The position numbers and the translations under genes were made by a program. Below are positions 33,709-42,676 of a DNA stretch of 64,000 nucleotides, in pieces. Under the pieces are notes generated by a model, which saw nothing but the letters and a program-made list of their open reading frames with translations, was not told the DNA's origin and did not search any database. The DNA is from Oceanihabitans sp. IOP_32 (lineage in GTDB: Bacteria; Bacteroidota; Bacteroidia; Flavobacteriales; Flavobacteriaceae), in NCBI RefSeq assembly GCF_009498295.1, contig NZ_CP040813.1, forward strand, positions 1,035,001-1,099,000, read 5' to 3'. Each line of letters opens with the position of its first letter. Position 1 is the first letter of the stretch.

Positions 33709-34926
33709 TTAAATTATTTCTGCCACTACAAAAGTACTACCCCCAACAAATACAAAATCATTATCGCCAGCAGCATTTAAAGCCGTTTTATAAGCCTCGC
33801 TTACAGAATTATACACCTCGCCTTTTAAGTTATATCCCTCAAGTTCGGCTTTGAGTTTATGAGCATCCATACCTCTAGGAATATTGGGCTTACAAAAATA
33901 ATATATAGCGTTTTTAGGTAATATATCGGCAATAGTATTTAAATCCTTGTCGTTTACAACACCAAATACCATATGAAGCACCTCAAACTCTTCATTTAAA
34001 ACCTGTGCAATAACCTGTTTTAACCCTTCTCGATTATGTCCTGTATCGCACACCGTTTTAGGCCTTTTATTTAAAACCTGCCAACGTCCCAGCAAGCCCG
34101 TATTTTTTATAACGTTTAACAAACCAGCTCTAATATTTTCTTGGCTTATGCGATACCCACGATTAATAAGCTGGTTTATTGTTGCTAATACAGTTTTAAT
34201 ATTTTTTAATTGATATGTTCCTATTAAATCAGATTTATAGTATGCTGCGGGTGTTTTATCGGCGAATGTTATGGTGGTATCATTTTTATCTGCCAGAGCT
34301 TTAAAAACCTCAGCCGTGGTTCTTTGGGTTTCCCCTATTACTACAGGAACCATTGGTTTAATAATACCGCCTTTTTCAAAAGCTATAGATTTTAGAGTGT
34401 TTCCTAAAAACTGAGTATGATCCTTTCCGATGTTTGTAATCACAGAAACTTCTGGAGTAATGATATTTGTGGAATCTAATCGACCACCTAAACCCACTTC
34501 AATTACCGCGATATCCACTTTTTCTTTGGAAAAATAATCGAATGCCATCCCCACAGTCATTTCAAAAAAAGACAGACCTAGACTTTTAAAAAACGTTCTG
34601 TTTTCTTCTATAAAATCAATTACAAACTGCTCACTAACGGGCTGCCCATTAATTTTAATACGTTCTCTAAAATCTTTTAAATGCGGAGAGGTATAAAGCC
34701 CTACTTTATATCCTGCTTCGTGAAGAATGGATGCCAACATATGGCTTGTTGAACCTTTGCCATTTGTACCAGCAACATGGATAGATTTAAATTTTTGCTC
34801 GGGATGATTTAAATGTTTTGCTAATTTTAAGGTATTTGATAAATCTTTTTTAAAAGCAGATTTACCTTGGTTTTGATACATGGGTAGTTGCGAAAACATC
34901 CAGGTAAGCGTATCTTGATATGTCAT
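33709..34926 (-). CDS. folC: Bifunctional folylpolyglutamate synthase / dihydrofolate synthase
   Basis: This 405-aa Mur-ligase-family enzyme has the ATP-binding motif HVAGTNGKGSTSHMLASIL (about 49-67), LYTSPHLKDFRERI, VIEVGLGGRLDSTNI, ITNIGKDHTQFLG and DTGHNREGLKQV. It adds glutamate to dihydropteroate and to folates. Length is normal. It begins 1 bp after the stop of the tonB gene and so is the last gene of the exbB-exbD-tonB-folC set. That coupling is common in Flavobacteria. Confidence 0.95.
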   Translation of the reverse strand: MTYQDTLTWMFSQLPMYQNQGKSAFKKDLSNTLKLAKHLNHPEQKFKSIHVAGTNGKGSTSHMLASILHEAGYKVGLYTSPHLKDFRERIKINGQPVSEQFVIDFIEENRTFFKSLGLSFFEMTVGMAFDYFSKEKVDIAVIEVGLGGRLDSTNIITPEVSVITNIGKDHTQFLGNTLKSIAFEKGGIIKPMVPVVIGETQRTTAEVFKALADKNDTTITFADKTPAAYYKSDLIGTYQLKNIKTVLATINQLINRGYRISQENIRAGLLNVIKNTGLLGRWQVLNKRPKTVCDTGHNREGLKQVIAQVLNEEFEVLHMVFGVVNDKDLNTIADILPKNAIYYFCKPNIPRGMDAHKLKAELEGYNLKGEVYNSVSEAYKTALNAAGDNDFVFVGGSTFVVAEII

Positions 34927-34927
34927 G

Positions 34928-35797
34928 TTATTGTCCTAAACTAAAGTTTACTTCTACCCAACCAATTTGTTTAACTGGAGCTTTAGGGTCTGCGGGCCAT
35001 TTATGTGAAAGCGCTGTTTTTTTAGCAGCTTCAAACAAACAGGAACCACCCGTTGTTCCTTTTTTTCCTGGGATAGCTTTTACGACATTCCCAGCGCGAT
35101 TAACGTGTATTTCTACCACAACCCTACCTTCTTCTTGACAATCGGGAATGTTTTTTTTAAAGGTTGCTTTGCCTCTACCCCCTAAACCATAACCAACGCC
35201 TCCAGCACCAGTTCCTCGACCTCCAAAGTAACTAGGCGCGTATGGATCGCCATCCAATTGGCCTTTATCTCCTGCTGTATTATCATCTCCTTCGCCTCCT
35301 GTTTCCGAGCCTTCAGACTTGCTTACACCACCAATTAAAGCATCTAGTTTTTTCTTTTTTTCTTCTTGTTCTCTTTTTTCTTGTGCTATTCTTTCAGCTT
35401 CAGCTTTCGCCTCGGCTCGAGCTTTTGCTTCGGCTGCAGCTTTCGCATCGGCAGCGGCTTTAGCATTGGCTTCTTTTTGCTTTTTTAGAGCAATAGCTTC
35501 TGCATTGTCGGCTGTTAAAACTTCCTCCGAAGTTTCTGAAGCTGTTGTGGGCACCGATTTTGAAACCTCGGGCTGCGGAGGTACATCAATTTCTTTAGGT
35601 TCAGATTTTATTGGTTTTTTAGGTTGTATATTACCTCTGCCTAAATCTGTGGTGCCAAAATTAACAGAAACCCCAAATTCTTCAGGCGGATCCATGTACG
35701 TAGTGCCTACCACAAACAATAACACCAAAAGAATAATAGCAATTAGCGCTGTGATTCTAGCAGAATTCTTTTCATGTATTGTTTTAAAATATTTCAT
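34928..35797 (-). CDS. tonB: TonB-family energy transducer
   Basis: The ATG at 35797 (MKYFKTIHEK) is preferred over one two codons upstream (35803), giving 289 aa. One membrane helix lies near residues 14-34 (ALIAIILLVLLFVVG). A Pro/Lys periplasmic stretch follows, then a long Ala/Glu/Lys-rich charged helix (about 110-160), a Gly-rich linker, and a TonB-type C-terminal domain (about 210-289, GRVVVEIHVNRAGNV). TonB transmits proton-motive-force energy from ExbB/ExbD to SusC-type receptors, such as the one at 7.3-10.2 kb. Charged helices of this kind also occur in TolA, but the context favours TonB. Confidence 0.88.
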   Translation of the reverse strand: MKYFKTIHEKNSARITALIAIILLVLLFVVGTTYMDPPEEFGVSVNFGTTDLGRGNIQPKKPIKSEPKEIDVPPQPEVSKSVPTTASETSEEVLTADNAEAIALKKQKEANAKAAADAKAAAEAKARAEAKAEAERIAQEKREQEEKKKKLDALIGGVSKSEGSETGGEGDDNTAGDKGQLDGDPYAPSYFGGRGTGAGGVGYGLGGRGKATFKKNIPDCQEEGRVVVEIHVNRAGNVVKAIPGKKGTTGGSCLFEAAKKTALSHKWPADPKAPVKQIGWVEVNFSLGQ

Positions 35798-35910
35798 TAG
35801 CATTGTATTGTTTCACCTTTGCAAACCATGTAGTAAAATCTATTATAACATCTATCTTTTAAAAAGATTACGACGTCATAGATTTCTCATAACTTGTGAT
35901 GACAGACTAT

Positions 35911-36303
35911 TTAGTTCGGCCTTACCGCTAAAATAACTTTGAATTTATTCCTGTTTGCAATATCCATAACTTTAACGACGTTTTCTACAGGTACAGATTT
36001 TTCTGCTCTTAAAACTATAGTTGGTTGGTCTTGTGACGATAAGGCTGCCAACAATTCGTTTTCTAACACACTAACCCCTACCCGTTTTTGATCGATGTAA
36101 TAGGTTAAATCTTTTTTTATACTTACCGCAACAGATTTTTTATTCTCGGTTTTAGCACTAGCCTTGGGCAATAGAATATCGATAGCATTTGTGGTAACCA
36201 AGGTTGAAGCAATCATAAAAAATATGAGTAAAAGAAATACAATATCTGTCATAGACGACATATTGAATTCTGGTGTGACTTTATTTCTTCCTCTAAAATT
36301 CAT
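35911..36303 (-). CDS. exbD: ExbD/TolR-family biopolymer transport protein
   Basis: This 130-aa protein has a single N-terminal helix with the ExbD motif FNMSSMTDIVFLLLIFFMI, in which the membrane Asp (DIVFLLL) is the proton-path residue. A periplasmic domain of about 85 residues follows (IVLRAEKSVPVENVVKVMDI). It starts 1 bp after exbB and is followed by tonB after 107 bp. It forms the proton-driven motor with ExbB. Confidence 0.93.
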   Translation of the reverse strand: MNFRGRNKVTPEFNMSSMTDIVFLLLIFFMIASTLVTTNAIDILLPKASAKTENKKSVAVSIKKDLTYYIDQKRVGVSVLENELLAALSSQDQPTIVLRAEKSVPVENVVKVMDIANRNKFKVILAVRPN

Positions 36304-36304
36304 G

Positions 36305-37006
36305 TTATGTAGGTTCGTTTAAATGATCTAAAAGCTCCAAAGAACTAGCCTCCATTTGGTACACCACTTTATCGGTTCTAACCACTAAATGATTATACGC
36401 AACGTAAGCCACAATACCCACAATTAATCCCGCAACTGTGGTAGTCATAGCTGTGTATAATCCGCTTGCCAAAACGTCCATTTGTATAGAACCTCCCGCA
36501 TTGGCGAGTTCGAATATGGCTAATATCATTCCAATTACCGTACCCAAAAACCCGATCATGGGCCCAGCGCCAGAAATGGTTGCCAGAACACTTACGTTTT
36601 TTTCTAGTCCGTAAATCTCTATTCGACCCGCATTTTCAATAGCTGTATTAATATCGGCAAGTGGTTTTCCTATTCTCGAAATACCCTTCCCTATCAATCT
36701 AGATACTGGCGTGTTTGCCTGAGCGCAAAGTATTTGAGCCGAATCAATTTTACCATGACTCACGTGATCTTTAATTTGATTCATAAAATTAGCATCTATT
36801 TGTGAGGCGGCTTTTATGGCAAATAATCTTTCAAAATAAATGTACGAAGCCATAATTAGCAACAAAAATAAAATGGCAATTATTATTTGTCCAGCCACAC
36901 CTCCACTACTTATAAGCTCTATAATTGAAAGTGTTTTTTCTACCGATTCTACATCAGTAATCAATTCTCCTCCTTCTTCAGGAGTTTGTAATAACATATT
37001 AATCAT
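36305..37006 (-). CDS. exbB: ExbB / MotA / TolQ-family proton channel
   Basis: This 233-aa membrane protein has three helices: GGVAGQIIIAILFLLLIMASY, the pair around LATISGAGPMIGFLGTVIGMI (the family signature), and GLYTAMTTTVAGLIVGIVAYVAYN with the conserved Thr and Pro/Gly residues. A start at Met4 is possible. It is the first gene of a four-gene set and has a strong promoter upstream. Confidence 0.94.
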   Translation of the reverse strand: MINMLLQTPEEGGELITDVESVEKTLSIIELISSGGVAGQIIIAILFLLLIMASYIYFERLFAIKAASQIDANFMNQIKDHVSHGKIDSAQILCAQANTPVSRLIGKGISRIGKPLADINTAIENAGRIEIYGLEKNVSVLATISGAGPMIGFLGTVIGMILAIFELANAGGSIQMDVLASGLYTAMTTTVAGLIVGIVAYVAYNHLVVRTDKVVYQMEASSLELLDHLNEPT

Positions 37007-37205
37007 ATAATTAAATTTATGGCAACTTTATAACGTCTGTTTTCTGGTTAAAGTATTTAAAAAATCCTATTTCAAGCTACATATCTACCCTAGCACTTGT
37101 TAAACTTAACGAGGTATTATACAGGTTTTAAAAATCTATTCTTTTTTAGTAACTATACTTTTGTTAAAAGAAACCCTTAAAAGAAACACGACTATTAATG
37201 AATAG

Positions 37206-37235
37206 CAAACTTAAATAATATTTCCACAACAACAA
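37206..37235 (-). promoter_or_regulatory. Bacteroidota promoter of exbB-exbD-tonB-folC
   Basis: On the minus strand TAAGTTTG (plus 37213-37206) matches TAnnTTTG, with TTG (plus 37235-37233) exactly 19 bp upstream. It predicts a leader of about 195 nt before exbB. Confidence 0.55.
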
Positions 37236-37297
37236 GCTTCACAAATATATAGAAACAAAAAAAAGTGAGGCTTGAATGCTATGATCTAAACTAGAGT

Positions 37298-38524
37298 TTA
37301 AACCAATTGGCTTAGTGCTATTTCAAAAGCAGTAGCACTTATGCCTGTTTTACTTTGGTTTTTGGCATACACTTTGTCCAGCGCTTCTTTAATTTTATTT
37401 GAAGTATCGTTAAAAATGGCTTCATCTGTCATTTGCACTCGACGCTCCATAAAATAGGCGAAAACTCTAGCCATACCGCAATTTGAAATAAAATCTGGAA
37501 TAAGACTTACACGGGAGTCTGCATGCTCCATTATGGAACCAAAAAATATTTCCTTATCAGCAAAAGGCACATTTGCACCACAGGATATAACTTCTAATCC
37601 ACTATCAATTAATTGATCGACTTGATTTCTTGTTATTAAACGCGATGCGGCACAAGGTGCAAAAATCTCGGCTTCAATAGCCCAAATTTTTTCATTAACC
37701 TCTTCGAAAGGTATTAAATGGTCTGCTACTAATGTATTTCCTGTTTTGGCTAAAAATAAATTGCTAATGTCTTTAAAAGTGAAGCCTTCTTCATTAATTA
37801 AGCCTCCATGAATATCAATAATCCCAACAATTTTAACCCCCATTTGAGATAAATAAAAGGCTGCTGCGGCACCAACATTACCGAAACCCTGTATAACGGC
37901 ACGTTTCCCCACAACATCGCCTCCATAAATAGTATAATATTGTTTTACAGCTTCGGCAACTCCAAAGCCCGTAACCATATCTGCTACCGTGTATTTATTT
38001 GCAACACTTGGGGAATAATCTGAATTTTCAATCACTTTAATAACTCCCTGTCTTAACTGTCCGATTCTATTAATTTTATCGGCTTCGGTGGGTTTAAAAT
38101 GCCCATTAAACACGCCCTCTTGCGGATGCCAAACACCGCTTGCCTCGGTAATAGGAATGACTTCGTGAATTTCATCTACATTTAAATCGCCTCCCGTGCC
38201 GTAATAACTTTTAAGCAAAGGAGAAACCGCCGCATACCAACGTTCTAAAACGCCTTTTTTACGAGGGTCTTTAGGATCGAAATTAATACCCGATTTCGCA
38301 CCGCCTATTGATGGCCCAGATACGGTAAATTTAATTTCCATGGTTTTGGCTAAAGACAATACCTCGTTCATATCGAGGCCTTTTCGCATTCTCGTACCAC
38401 CTCCAGCTGCACCGCCACGCAGGGAGTTTATAACTACCCAACCCTCGGCATCGGTTTCAGGATCTTTCCAATTGAAAACAATTTCTGGTTCTTTATTTTC
38501 GAATTTTTTTAATAATGCTTTCAT
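37298..38524 (-). CDS. Glu/Leu/Phe/Val dehydrogenase
   Basis: This 408-aa amino-acid dehydrogenase has the substrate motif GGAAGGGTRMRKGLD, the catalytic-lysine region GPSIGGAKSGINFDP, TGGDLNVDE, the NAD-binding VIQGFGNVGAAAAFYL and the C-terminal CGANVPF and DFISNCGMARVFAYF. It oxidatively deaminates an amino acid to its keto acid and ammonia. The preferred amino acid cannot be read from these motifs alone. It is monocistronic or paired with anmK, whose end is 139 bp upstream on the same strand. Confidence 0.92.
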   Translation of the reverse strand: MKALLKKFENKEPEIVFNWKDPETDAEGWVVINSLRGGAAGGGTRMRKGLDMNEVLSLAKTMEIKFTVSGPSIGGAKSGINFDPKDPRKKGVLERWYAAVSPLLKSYYGTGGDLNVDEIHEVIPITEASGVWHPQEGVFNGHFKPTEADKINRIGQLRQGVIKVIENSDYSPSVANKYTVADMVTGFGVAEAVKQYYTIYGGDVVGKRAVIQGFGNVGAAAAFYLSQMGVKIVGIIDIHGGLINEEGFTFKDISNLFLAKTGNTLVADHLIPFEEVNEKIWAIEAEIFAPCAASRLITRNQVDQLIDSGLEVISCGANVPFADKEIFFGSIMEHADSRVSLIPDFISNCGMARVFAYFMERRVQMTDEAIFNDTSNKIKEALDKVYAKNQSKTGISATAFEIALSQLV

Positions 38525-38663
38525 AATCTATAAGTAATCGGTTTTTAAGCTATAATTTAGGTTTTCAGGATTTATAAAGCTAAGCTAAAGTTGATTCGTA
38601 TAAAATTTATTTATGTAGGTTTTTATTAAATAGAAAAAACTAAAAGTTCGCTAATATTATAAT

Positions 38664-39731
38664 TTAGTCAGGGATATATATTTTACCCGAGCTATGATTT
38701 TTCTCTGCCCCAGTAACACTCTGCAAGCAATTAACATCTCCCCTAAGCCTAAGTACGCCTAAAAAACCAAAGATTAAAGCTTCTTTGTACTCTACTATGG
38801 TTTTTGAAGGTATCATTATCCCTGTGTTAGATTGCGCTTTTATGCGCTCTATAAGGAACGAATTATACGCGCCACCCCCTGTAATTAATACCGATTTTGA
38901 ACGCTTAGTTCCTATAACCGCAACAATTTGAGCTGCAATATGCTCTGTAAACGTTCTTAAAACGTCGTTAATCTCTAAATTAAAGGCTTTTATTAAAGGA
39001 AAAATATGGGTATTTACCCACTCCAACCCTAAGGATTTTGGCGGATGTTTATGATAAAAGCTCAGCATATTTAATTGTTCTAATAAAGCCATATTTAAAG
39101 TTCCTGTAGCGGCTATTTTTCCCTTGTCATCATAATCATGTCCTAACAAATTTGCATAATAATTTAGCACAATATTAACTGGACAAATATCGAAGGCTGT
39201 CCTTTTGTTTTTTAGGTCGTAAGACACATTTGCAAAACCTCCTAAATTAATGCAGTAATCGTATTGCGAAAACAATAACATATCGCCAATTGGCACTAAA
39301 GGTGCACCTTGCCCACCAAGAGCAACGTCCTGGACTCTAAAATCGCAAACCACTTTATTGCGCAACAAGCTCGCTAATTTGCGCAAATTACCTATTTGAT
39401 AGGTTAACTTTTTGTTGGGTTGATGCAAAGCGGTATGCCCGTGAGAACAAATAGCATCAATATTTTTAATGTTGTTTTTTTGAATAAAACTGTTTATGAC
39501 TTCAGATAAATAAACGGTGTATTTTTTGTCTATTTCCAATAAATCATCATTAGAAATCGACACGAGGTTTTTAAGAGTGTTATGCCATTCGGCAGTATAA
39601 GGTATGGTTTCGGCTGCAACAATATCAAAATGCCATGTCTTTGTAAGCTGAAATCTTACATAAACAATGTCAACACCATCTAAAGATGTTCCAGACATCA
39701 CCCCAATTACATTGTATTTTACTATTGCCAT
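38664..39731 (-). CDS. anmK: Anhydro-N-acetylmuramic acid kinase
   Basis: The start at 39731 (MAIVKYNVIGVMSGTSLDG) gives 355 aa, the family length. A longer frame to 39887 would add an unrelated leader and cross the divergent promoter. ATP-site GVMSGTSLDGVDIV, CSHGHTALHQP, GGQGAPLVPIGD, NLGGFANVS and LITGGGAYNSFL identify AnmK. It phosphorylates and opens anhydro-MurNAc in cell-wall recycling. It is divergent from the acyl-CoA dehydrogenase gene, with 93 bp between the starts. Confidence 0.94.
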   Translation of the reverse strand: MAIVKYNVIGVMSGTSLDGVDIVYVRFQLTKTWHFDIVAAETIPYTAEWHNTLKNLVSISNDDLLEIDKKYTVYLSEVINSFIQKNNIKNIDAICSHGHTALHQPNKKLTYQIGNLRKLASLLRNKVVCDFRVQDVALGGQGAPLVPIGDMLLFSQYDYCINLGGFANVSYDLKNKRTAFDICPVNIVLNYYANLLGHDYDDKGKIAATGTLNMALLEQLNMLSFYHKHPPKSLGLEWVNTHIFPLIKAFNLEINDVLRTFTEHIAAQIVAVIGTKRSKSVLITGGGAYNSFLIERIKAQSNTGIMIPSKTIVEYKEALIFGFLGVLRLRGDVNCLQSVTGAEKNHSSGKIYIPD

Positions 39732-39755
39732 ATCGGGTAAAAATAACAATATCTG

Positions 39756-39786
39756 TTGAAAATAAAATAATAAAAAGTTATATTTG
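39756..39786 (+). promoter_or_regulatory. Bacteroidota promoter of the acyl-CoA dehydrogenase gene
   Basis: TTG (39756-39758), a 20-bp spacer, then TATATTTG (39779-39786) match the TTG / TAnnTTTG consensus. The predicted leader is about 30 nt before the ATG at 39825. Confidence 0.6.
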
Positions 39787-39824
39787 TTAACAATTTTTAA
39801 AAAATCAACTACATTCTGAATATT

Positions 39825-40967
39825 ATGGATTTTAATCTTTCTGAAGAACATATCATGATACGTGATGCCGCACGCGAATTTGCACAAACCGAATTACTCC
39901 CTGGCGTTATTGAACGTGACAACAAGCAAGAATTCCCTGACGAATTGGTTCGCAAAATGGGCGATTTGGGTTTTATGGGAATCATGGTAGACCCAAAATA
40001 CGGCGGAAGCGGCATGGATACCCTATCTTACGTCCTTATTATGGAGGAATTATCGAAAATTGATGCTTCGGCATCGGTTATTGTTTCGGTTAATAACTCG
40101 CTAGTATGCTATGGTATTGAAGCTTATGGCACTGAAGCTCAAAAAGAAAAATACCTAACCAAACTTGCCACTGGAGAAAGTATTGGTGCTTTTTGTTTGA
40201 GTGAACCCGAAGCTGGTAGTGATGCTACATCGCAAAAAACAACAGCCCTAGATAAAGGTGACCATTACCTTATTAACGGTACAAAAAACTGGATAACAAG
40301 TGGTGGTCGTGCCGATGTTTATTTAGTCATTGCCCAAACCGACCGCGACAAAGGGTCGCATGGTATTAATGCATTTATTGTTGAAAAAGGCACTGAAGGA
40401 TTTCATATAGGCCCTAAAGAAGATAAATTAGGCATTCGCGGAAGCGACACCCATACCCTACAATTTAACGATGTAAAAGTTCCTAAAGAAAATCGCATTG
40501 GCGATGATGGTTTCGGATTCCGATTTGCAATGAAAACACTCTCTGGCGGCCGTATAGGTATCGCTGCCCAAGCCCTTGGTATTGCTCAAGGTGCTTACGA
40601 ACTGGCATTAAAATACTCTAAAGAGCGTAAAGCTTTTGGTACCGAAATTTGCAACCACCAAGCCATTGCCTTTAAACTTGCCGATATGTATACCGATATT
40701 GCAGCAGCAAGACACCTTGTTATGAAAGCGGCATGGGATAAAGATCAAGGCAATAATTACGACATGTCTAGTGCAATGGCAAAATTATACGCCTCTAAAG
40801 TGGCCATGGAGCACACTGTTGAAGCAGTGCAAATTCATGGTGGTAACGGCTTTGTAAAAGAATACCATGTAGAACGCTTAATGCGTGATGCCAAAATTAC
40901 ACAGATATACGAAGGCACTTCTGAAATTCAGAAAATTGTAATTTCTAGGAGTATTATTAGAGATTAA
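39825..40967 (+). CDS. Acyl-CoA dehydrogenase
   Basis: This 380-aa flavoenzyme has the ACAD signature CLSEPEAGSDATSQ (about 124-137), the FAD motif NGTKNWITSG, GGRIGIAAQALGIAQGA, the C-terminal QIHGGNGF and the catalytic-base segment IYEGTSEIQKIVISR. It performs the first dehydrogenation step of fatty-acid or branched-chain acyl-CoA breakdown. Chain-length preference is not determined; the Glu in YEGTSEIQ indicates a short- or medium-chain-type active site. No electron-transfer flavoprotein genes are adjacent. Confidence 0.95.
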   Translation: MDFNLSEEHIMIRDAAREFAQTELLPGVIERDNKQEFPDELVRKMGDLGFMGIMVDPKYGGSGMDTLSYVLIMEELSKIDASASVIVSVNNSLVCYGIEAYGTEAQKEKYLTKLATGESIGAFCLSEPEAGSDATSQKTTALDKGDHYLINGTKNWITSGGRADVYLVIAQTDRDKGSHGINAFIVEKGTEGFHIGPKEDKLGIRGSDTHTLQFNDVKVPKENRIGDDGFGFRFAMKTLSGGRIGIAAQALGIAQGAYELALKYSKERKAFGTEICNHQAIAFKLADMYTDIAAARHLVMKAAWDKDQGNNYDMSSAMAKLYASKVAMEHTVEAVQIHGGNGFVKEYHVERLMRDAKITQIYEGTSEIQKIVISRSIIRD

Positions 40968-41114
40968 AGGTTTTTAAGAAGTAGTATCGCTGAAACAGAG
41001 CTTTTGCTGAAGAAGATAGCTCTATTAAGATAATATGTTGCCGACTAAATTAAGTAAGAACTTTGTCTTTCTGAAAGAAGCACGAAGAGGAAATTATTAT
41101 CTAAAATTTCTCAT

Positions 41115-41440
41115 TAGCCAGACCTAACAGGTTTTTGAAACCTGTTAGGTCTTTAATATCGCATACACTGATAATTCTTAACCCTCTAAATTATTTTTAG
41201 ACTTTCCCGAAAAACAACTTAAATAGTAAGAAAACACCCTTTCTTCAAATATGTTTAGGAAGAAGATAGCTCTTTTAAGATAAACACAAATTCCGAATGA
41301 GTAACCAAGATGAATATCATTATTTAAGATTTCTCATTAAACATTTGCATGTTTCCTAAATAGAATAAACCCTTAATACTTATAAAAACTAAACAACTTT
41401 TACGACAGGACAAATATTCAGCGAACCAACATAAACACAT
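41115..41440. repeat. Intergenic direct repeat, copy A (326 bp)
   Basis: Copy A aligns without gaps to copy B (41469-41794) at an offset of 354 bp, with only about six mismatches seen by eye. It starts with the hairpin at 41120-41152 and ends in AACATAAACACAT. It contains no open frame. Parts of its interior (GAAGAAGATAGCTC, TTTCTCATTA) recur in degenerate form at 41009-41115. Confidence 0.92.
41120..41152 (+). terminator. Perfect 15-bp hairpin, copy A
   Basis: AGACCTAACAGGTTT pairs perfectly with AAACCTGTTAGGTCT across a TTG loop and is followed by T residues. It can act as an intrinsic terminator for the acyl-CoA dehydrogenase transcript. Related hairpins are at 41474, 42710 and 49952. Confidence 0.65.
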
Positions 41441-41468
41441 TGTTATAAAGTTATCGTGTGTTATACGC

Positions 41469-41794
41469 TAGCCAGACCTAACAGGTTTTTGAAACCTGTT
41501 AGGTCTTTTTTATCGCATAAACTGATAATTCTTAACCCTCTAAATTATTTTTAGACTTTCCCGAAAAACAACTTAAATAGTAAGAAAACACCCTTTCTTC
41601 AAATATGTTTAGGAAGAAGATTGCTCTTTTAAGATAAACACAAATTCCGAATGAGTAACCAAGATGAATATCATTATTTAAGATTTCTCATTAAACATTT
41701 GCATGTTTCCTAAATAGAATAAACCCTTAATGCTTATAAAAACTAAACAACTTTTACGACAGGACAAATATTCAGCAAACCAACATAAACACAT
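41469..41794. repeat. Intergenic direct repeat, copy B (326 bp)
   Basis: Near-identical to copy A. Its right end (AACATAAACACAT, 41782-41794) is followed by the toxin-antitoxin cassette instead of the TGTTATAAAGTTATCG text that follows copy A. That text resumes at 42677, showing that the cassette interrupts the repeat array. Confidence 0.92.
41474..41506 (+). terminator. Perfect 15-bp hairpin, copy B
   Basis: Same stem and loop as copy A, followed by a run of six T residues, which makes it a better intrinsic terminator on the plus strand. Confidence 0.65.
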
Positions 41795-41815
41795 CTTTGT
41801 TGTGGTGTCGTTTTT

Positions 41816-42100
41816 TTACGCTGAAATTGGTTTCACGTTTATTTGTCCACCTATCGCTTTCAGCACTTTCATTATTGTTCCGAATTGCGGTTTCGCTCCG
41901 TCAGATAATGCCTTGTAAAGACTCGGTCTGCTCATTCCAGTTTTTTCCGCAATTTTAGTCATTCCGATTGCCTTTGCTATATGTCCGATTGCCACTATCA
42001 AATCAGAACTGTCTCCATCTTCAAGAACTGTATTCAGATATTCAGCAATCATTTCCTCGCTGTCCAAATAGTCTGCAATATCAAATTTAGTTGTTTCCAT
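41816..42100 (-). CDS. Antitoxin, HI1420-type (HigA-like) helix-turn-helix protein
   Basis: This 94-aa protein matches the HI1420 / addiction-module antidote family. The N-terminal FDIADYLDSEEMIAEYL is followed by a helix-turn-helix (about 48-75, MTKIAEKTGMSRPSLYKALS) and the family end PQFGTIMKVLKAIG. It is encoded 1 bp after the toxin gene, the reversed order (toxin first) typical of higBA-like modules. It should neutralise the toxin and repress the shared promoter, probably through the palindrome at 42409-42426. Confidence 0.93.
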   Translation of the reverse strand: METTKFDIADYLDSEEMIAEYLNTVLEDGDSSDLIVAIGHIAKAIGMTKIAEKTGMSRPSLYKALSDGAKPQFGTIMKVLKAIGGQINVKPISA

Positions 42101-42101
42101 A

Positions 42102-42404
42102 TCAATCCTCTTTTATTCTGTTCCAGATTTTTTTCGCTTTCTCGATATCTTTTTGTTGAGTAGATTTATCGCCACCAATTAAAAGAATTACGATTTTATT
42201 GTCTTTTTCTTTGAAATACGCTCTGTAACCTTTGACATAATTAATTCGCATTTCACTAATTCCATCTCCAACAGGCTTACAATCTCCAAAATGCTCATCA
42301 GTTTCAAGTTTCTGGATTCGGAAAAGTATTTTGGATTTCGCACGTATATCTTTCAGCTTTCTAATCCACTTATCAAATTCAGATGTCTTTTTAATGACAA
42401 TCAT
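42102..42404 (-). CDS. Toxin, HI1419-type RelE/ParE superfamily (HigB-like)
   Basis: This 100-aa protein has the HI1419-type pattern: SEFDKWIRKLKD near the start, GDCKPVGDGISEMRINYVKGYRAYF in the middle (quoted part: VGDGISEMRI, GYRAYFKE) and LLIGGDKSTQQKDIEKAK at the end. RelE-superfamily toxins of this group cleave mRNA on the ribosome. The start is set by the ATG at 42404, directly below the operator. Activity and regulation are inferred from the family. Confidence 0.93.
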   Translation of the reverse strand: MIVIKKTSEFDKWIRKLKDIRAKSKILFRIQKLETDEHFGDCKPVGDGISEMRINYVKGYRAYFKEKDNKIVILLIGGDKSTQQKDIEKAKKIWNRIKED

Positions 42405-42408
42405 TTAC

Positions 42409-42432
42409 TGTATCCAATTAGATACAAATATA
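42409..42432 (-). promoter_or_regulatory. Operator palindrome overlapping the toxin-antitoxin promoter
   Basis: TGTATCCAATTAGATACA (42409-42426) is an 18-bp palindrome with 16 of 18 matching positions. It overlaps the minus-strand -7 box TATATTTG (plus 42432-42425). It lies 4 bp before the toxin ATG, which suits autorepression by the HigA-like protein. No clear TTG lies upstream, and the start site would fall on or very near the ATG, giving a near-leaderless mRNA. Confidence 0.6.
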
Positions 42433-42507
42433 GTCAAAAATTTGGATTTAAAACAGAAGTTTTCGGATTTTCAGAAAGTTGCTCTAAAATGTCTAGTCCT
42501 GAAATAT

Positions 42508-42563
42508 GGCTCGTAGCGTGAAAATTAGCGATACTTTTCAGTTAAGCACGAGCCGATTTTTTT
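42508..42563 (+). terminator. Two-part hairpin with T-run inside the cassette
   Basis: GGCTCGT (42508-42514) pairs with ACGAGCC (42548-42554), and inside it TGAAAA (42519-42524) pairs with TTTTCA (42535-42540). A T7 run follows. It resembles an intrinsic terminator, but the bulged two-stem design could also serve as a recombination or RNA structure. Confidence 0.5.
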
Positions 42564-42676
42564 AATTTTACTATTATCTTTTTTTATCAATAAGCCAAAT
42601 TAAAAAAATTGGCGGACTTGCAAATATGTTTTAACTTCGATTAAGCAACTGATTAGCTATGAACTATATACGCCTT

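Noticed and set aside
39732-39887. N-terminal extension of AnmK
   Set aside because: It has no homology to the family, overlaps the divergent promoter and the 5' end of the acyl-CoA dehydrogenase gene, and the internal ATG at 39731 gives the standard family start.
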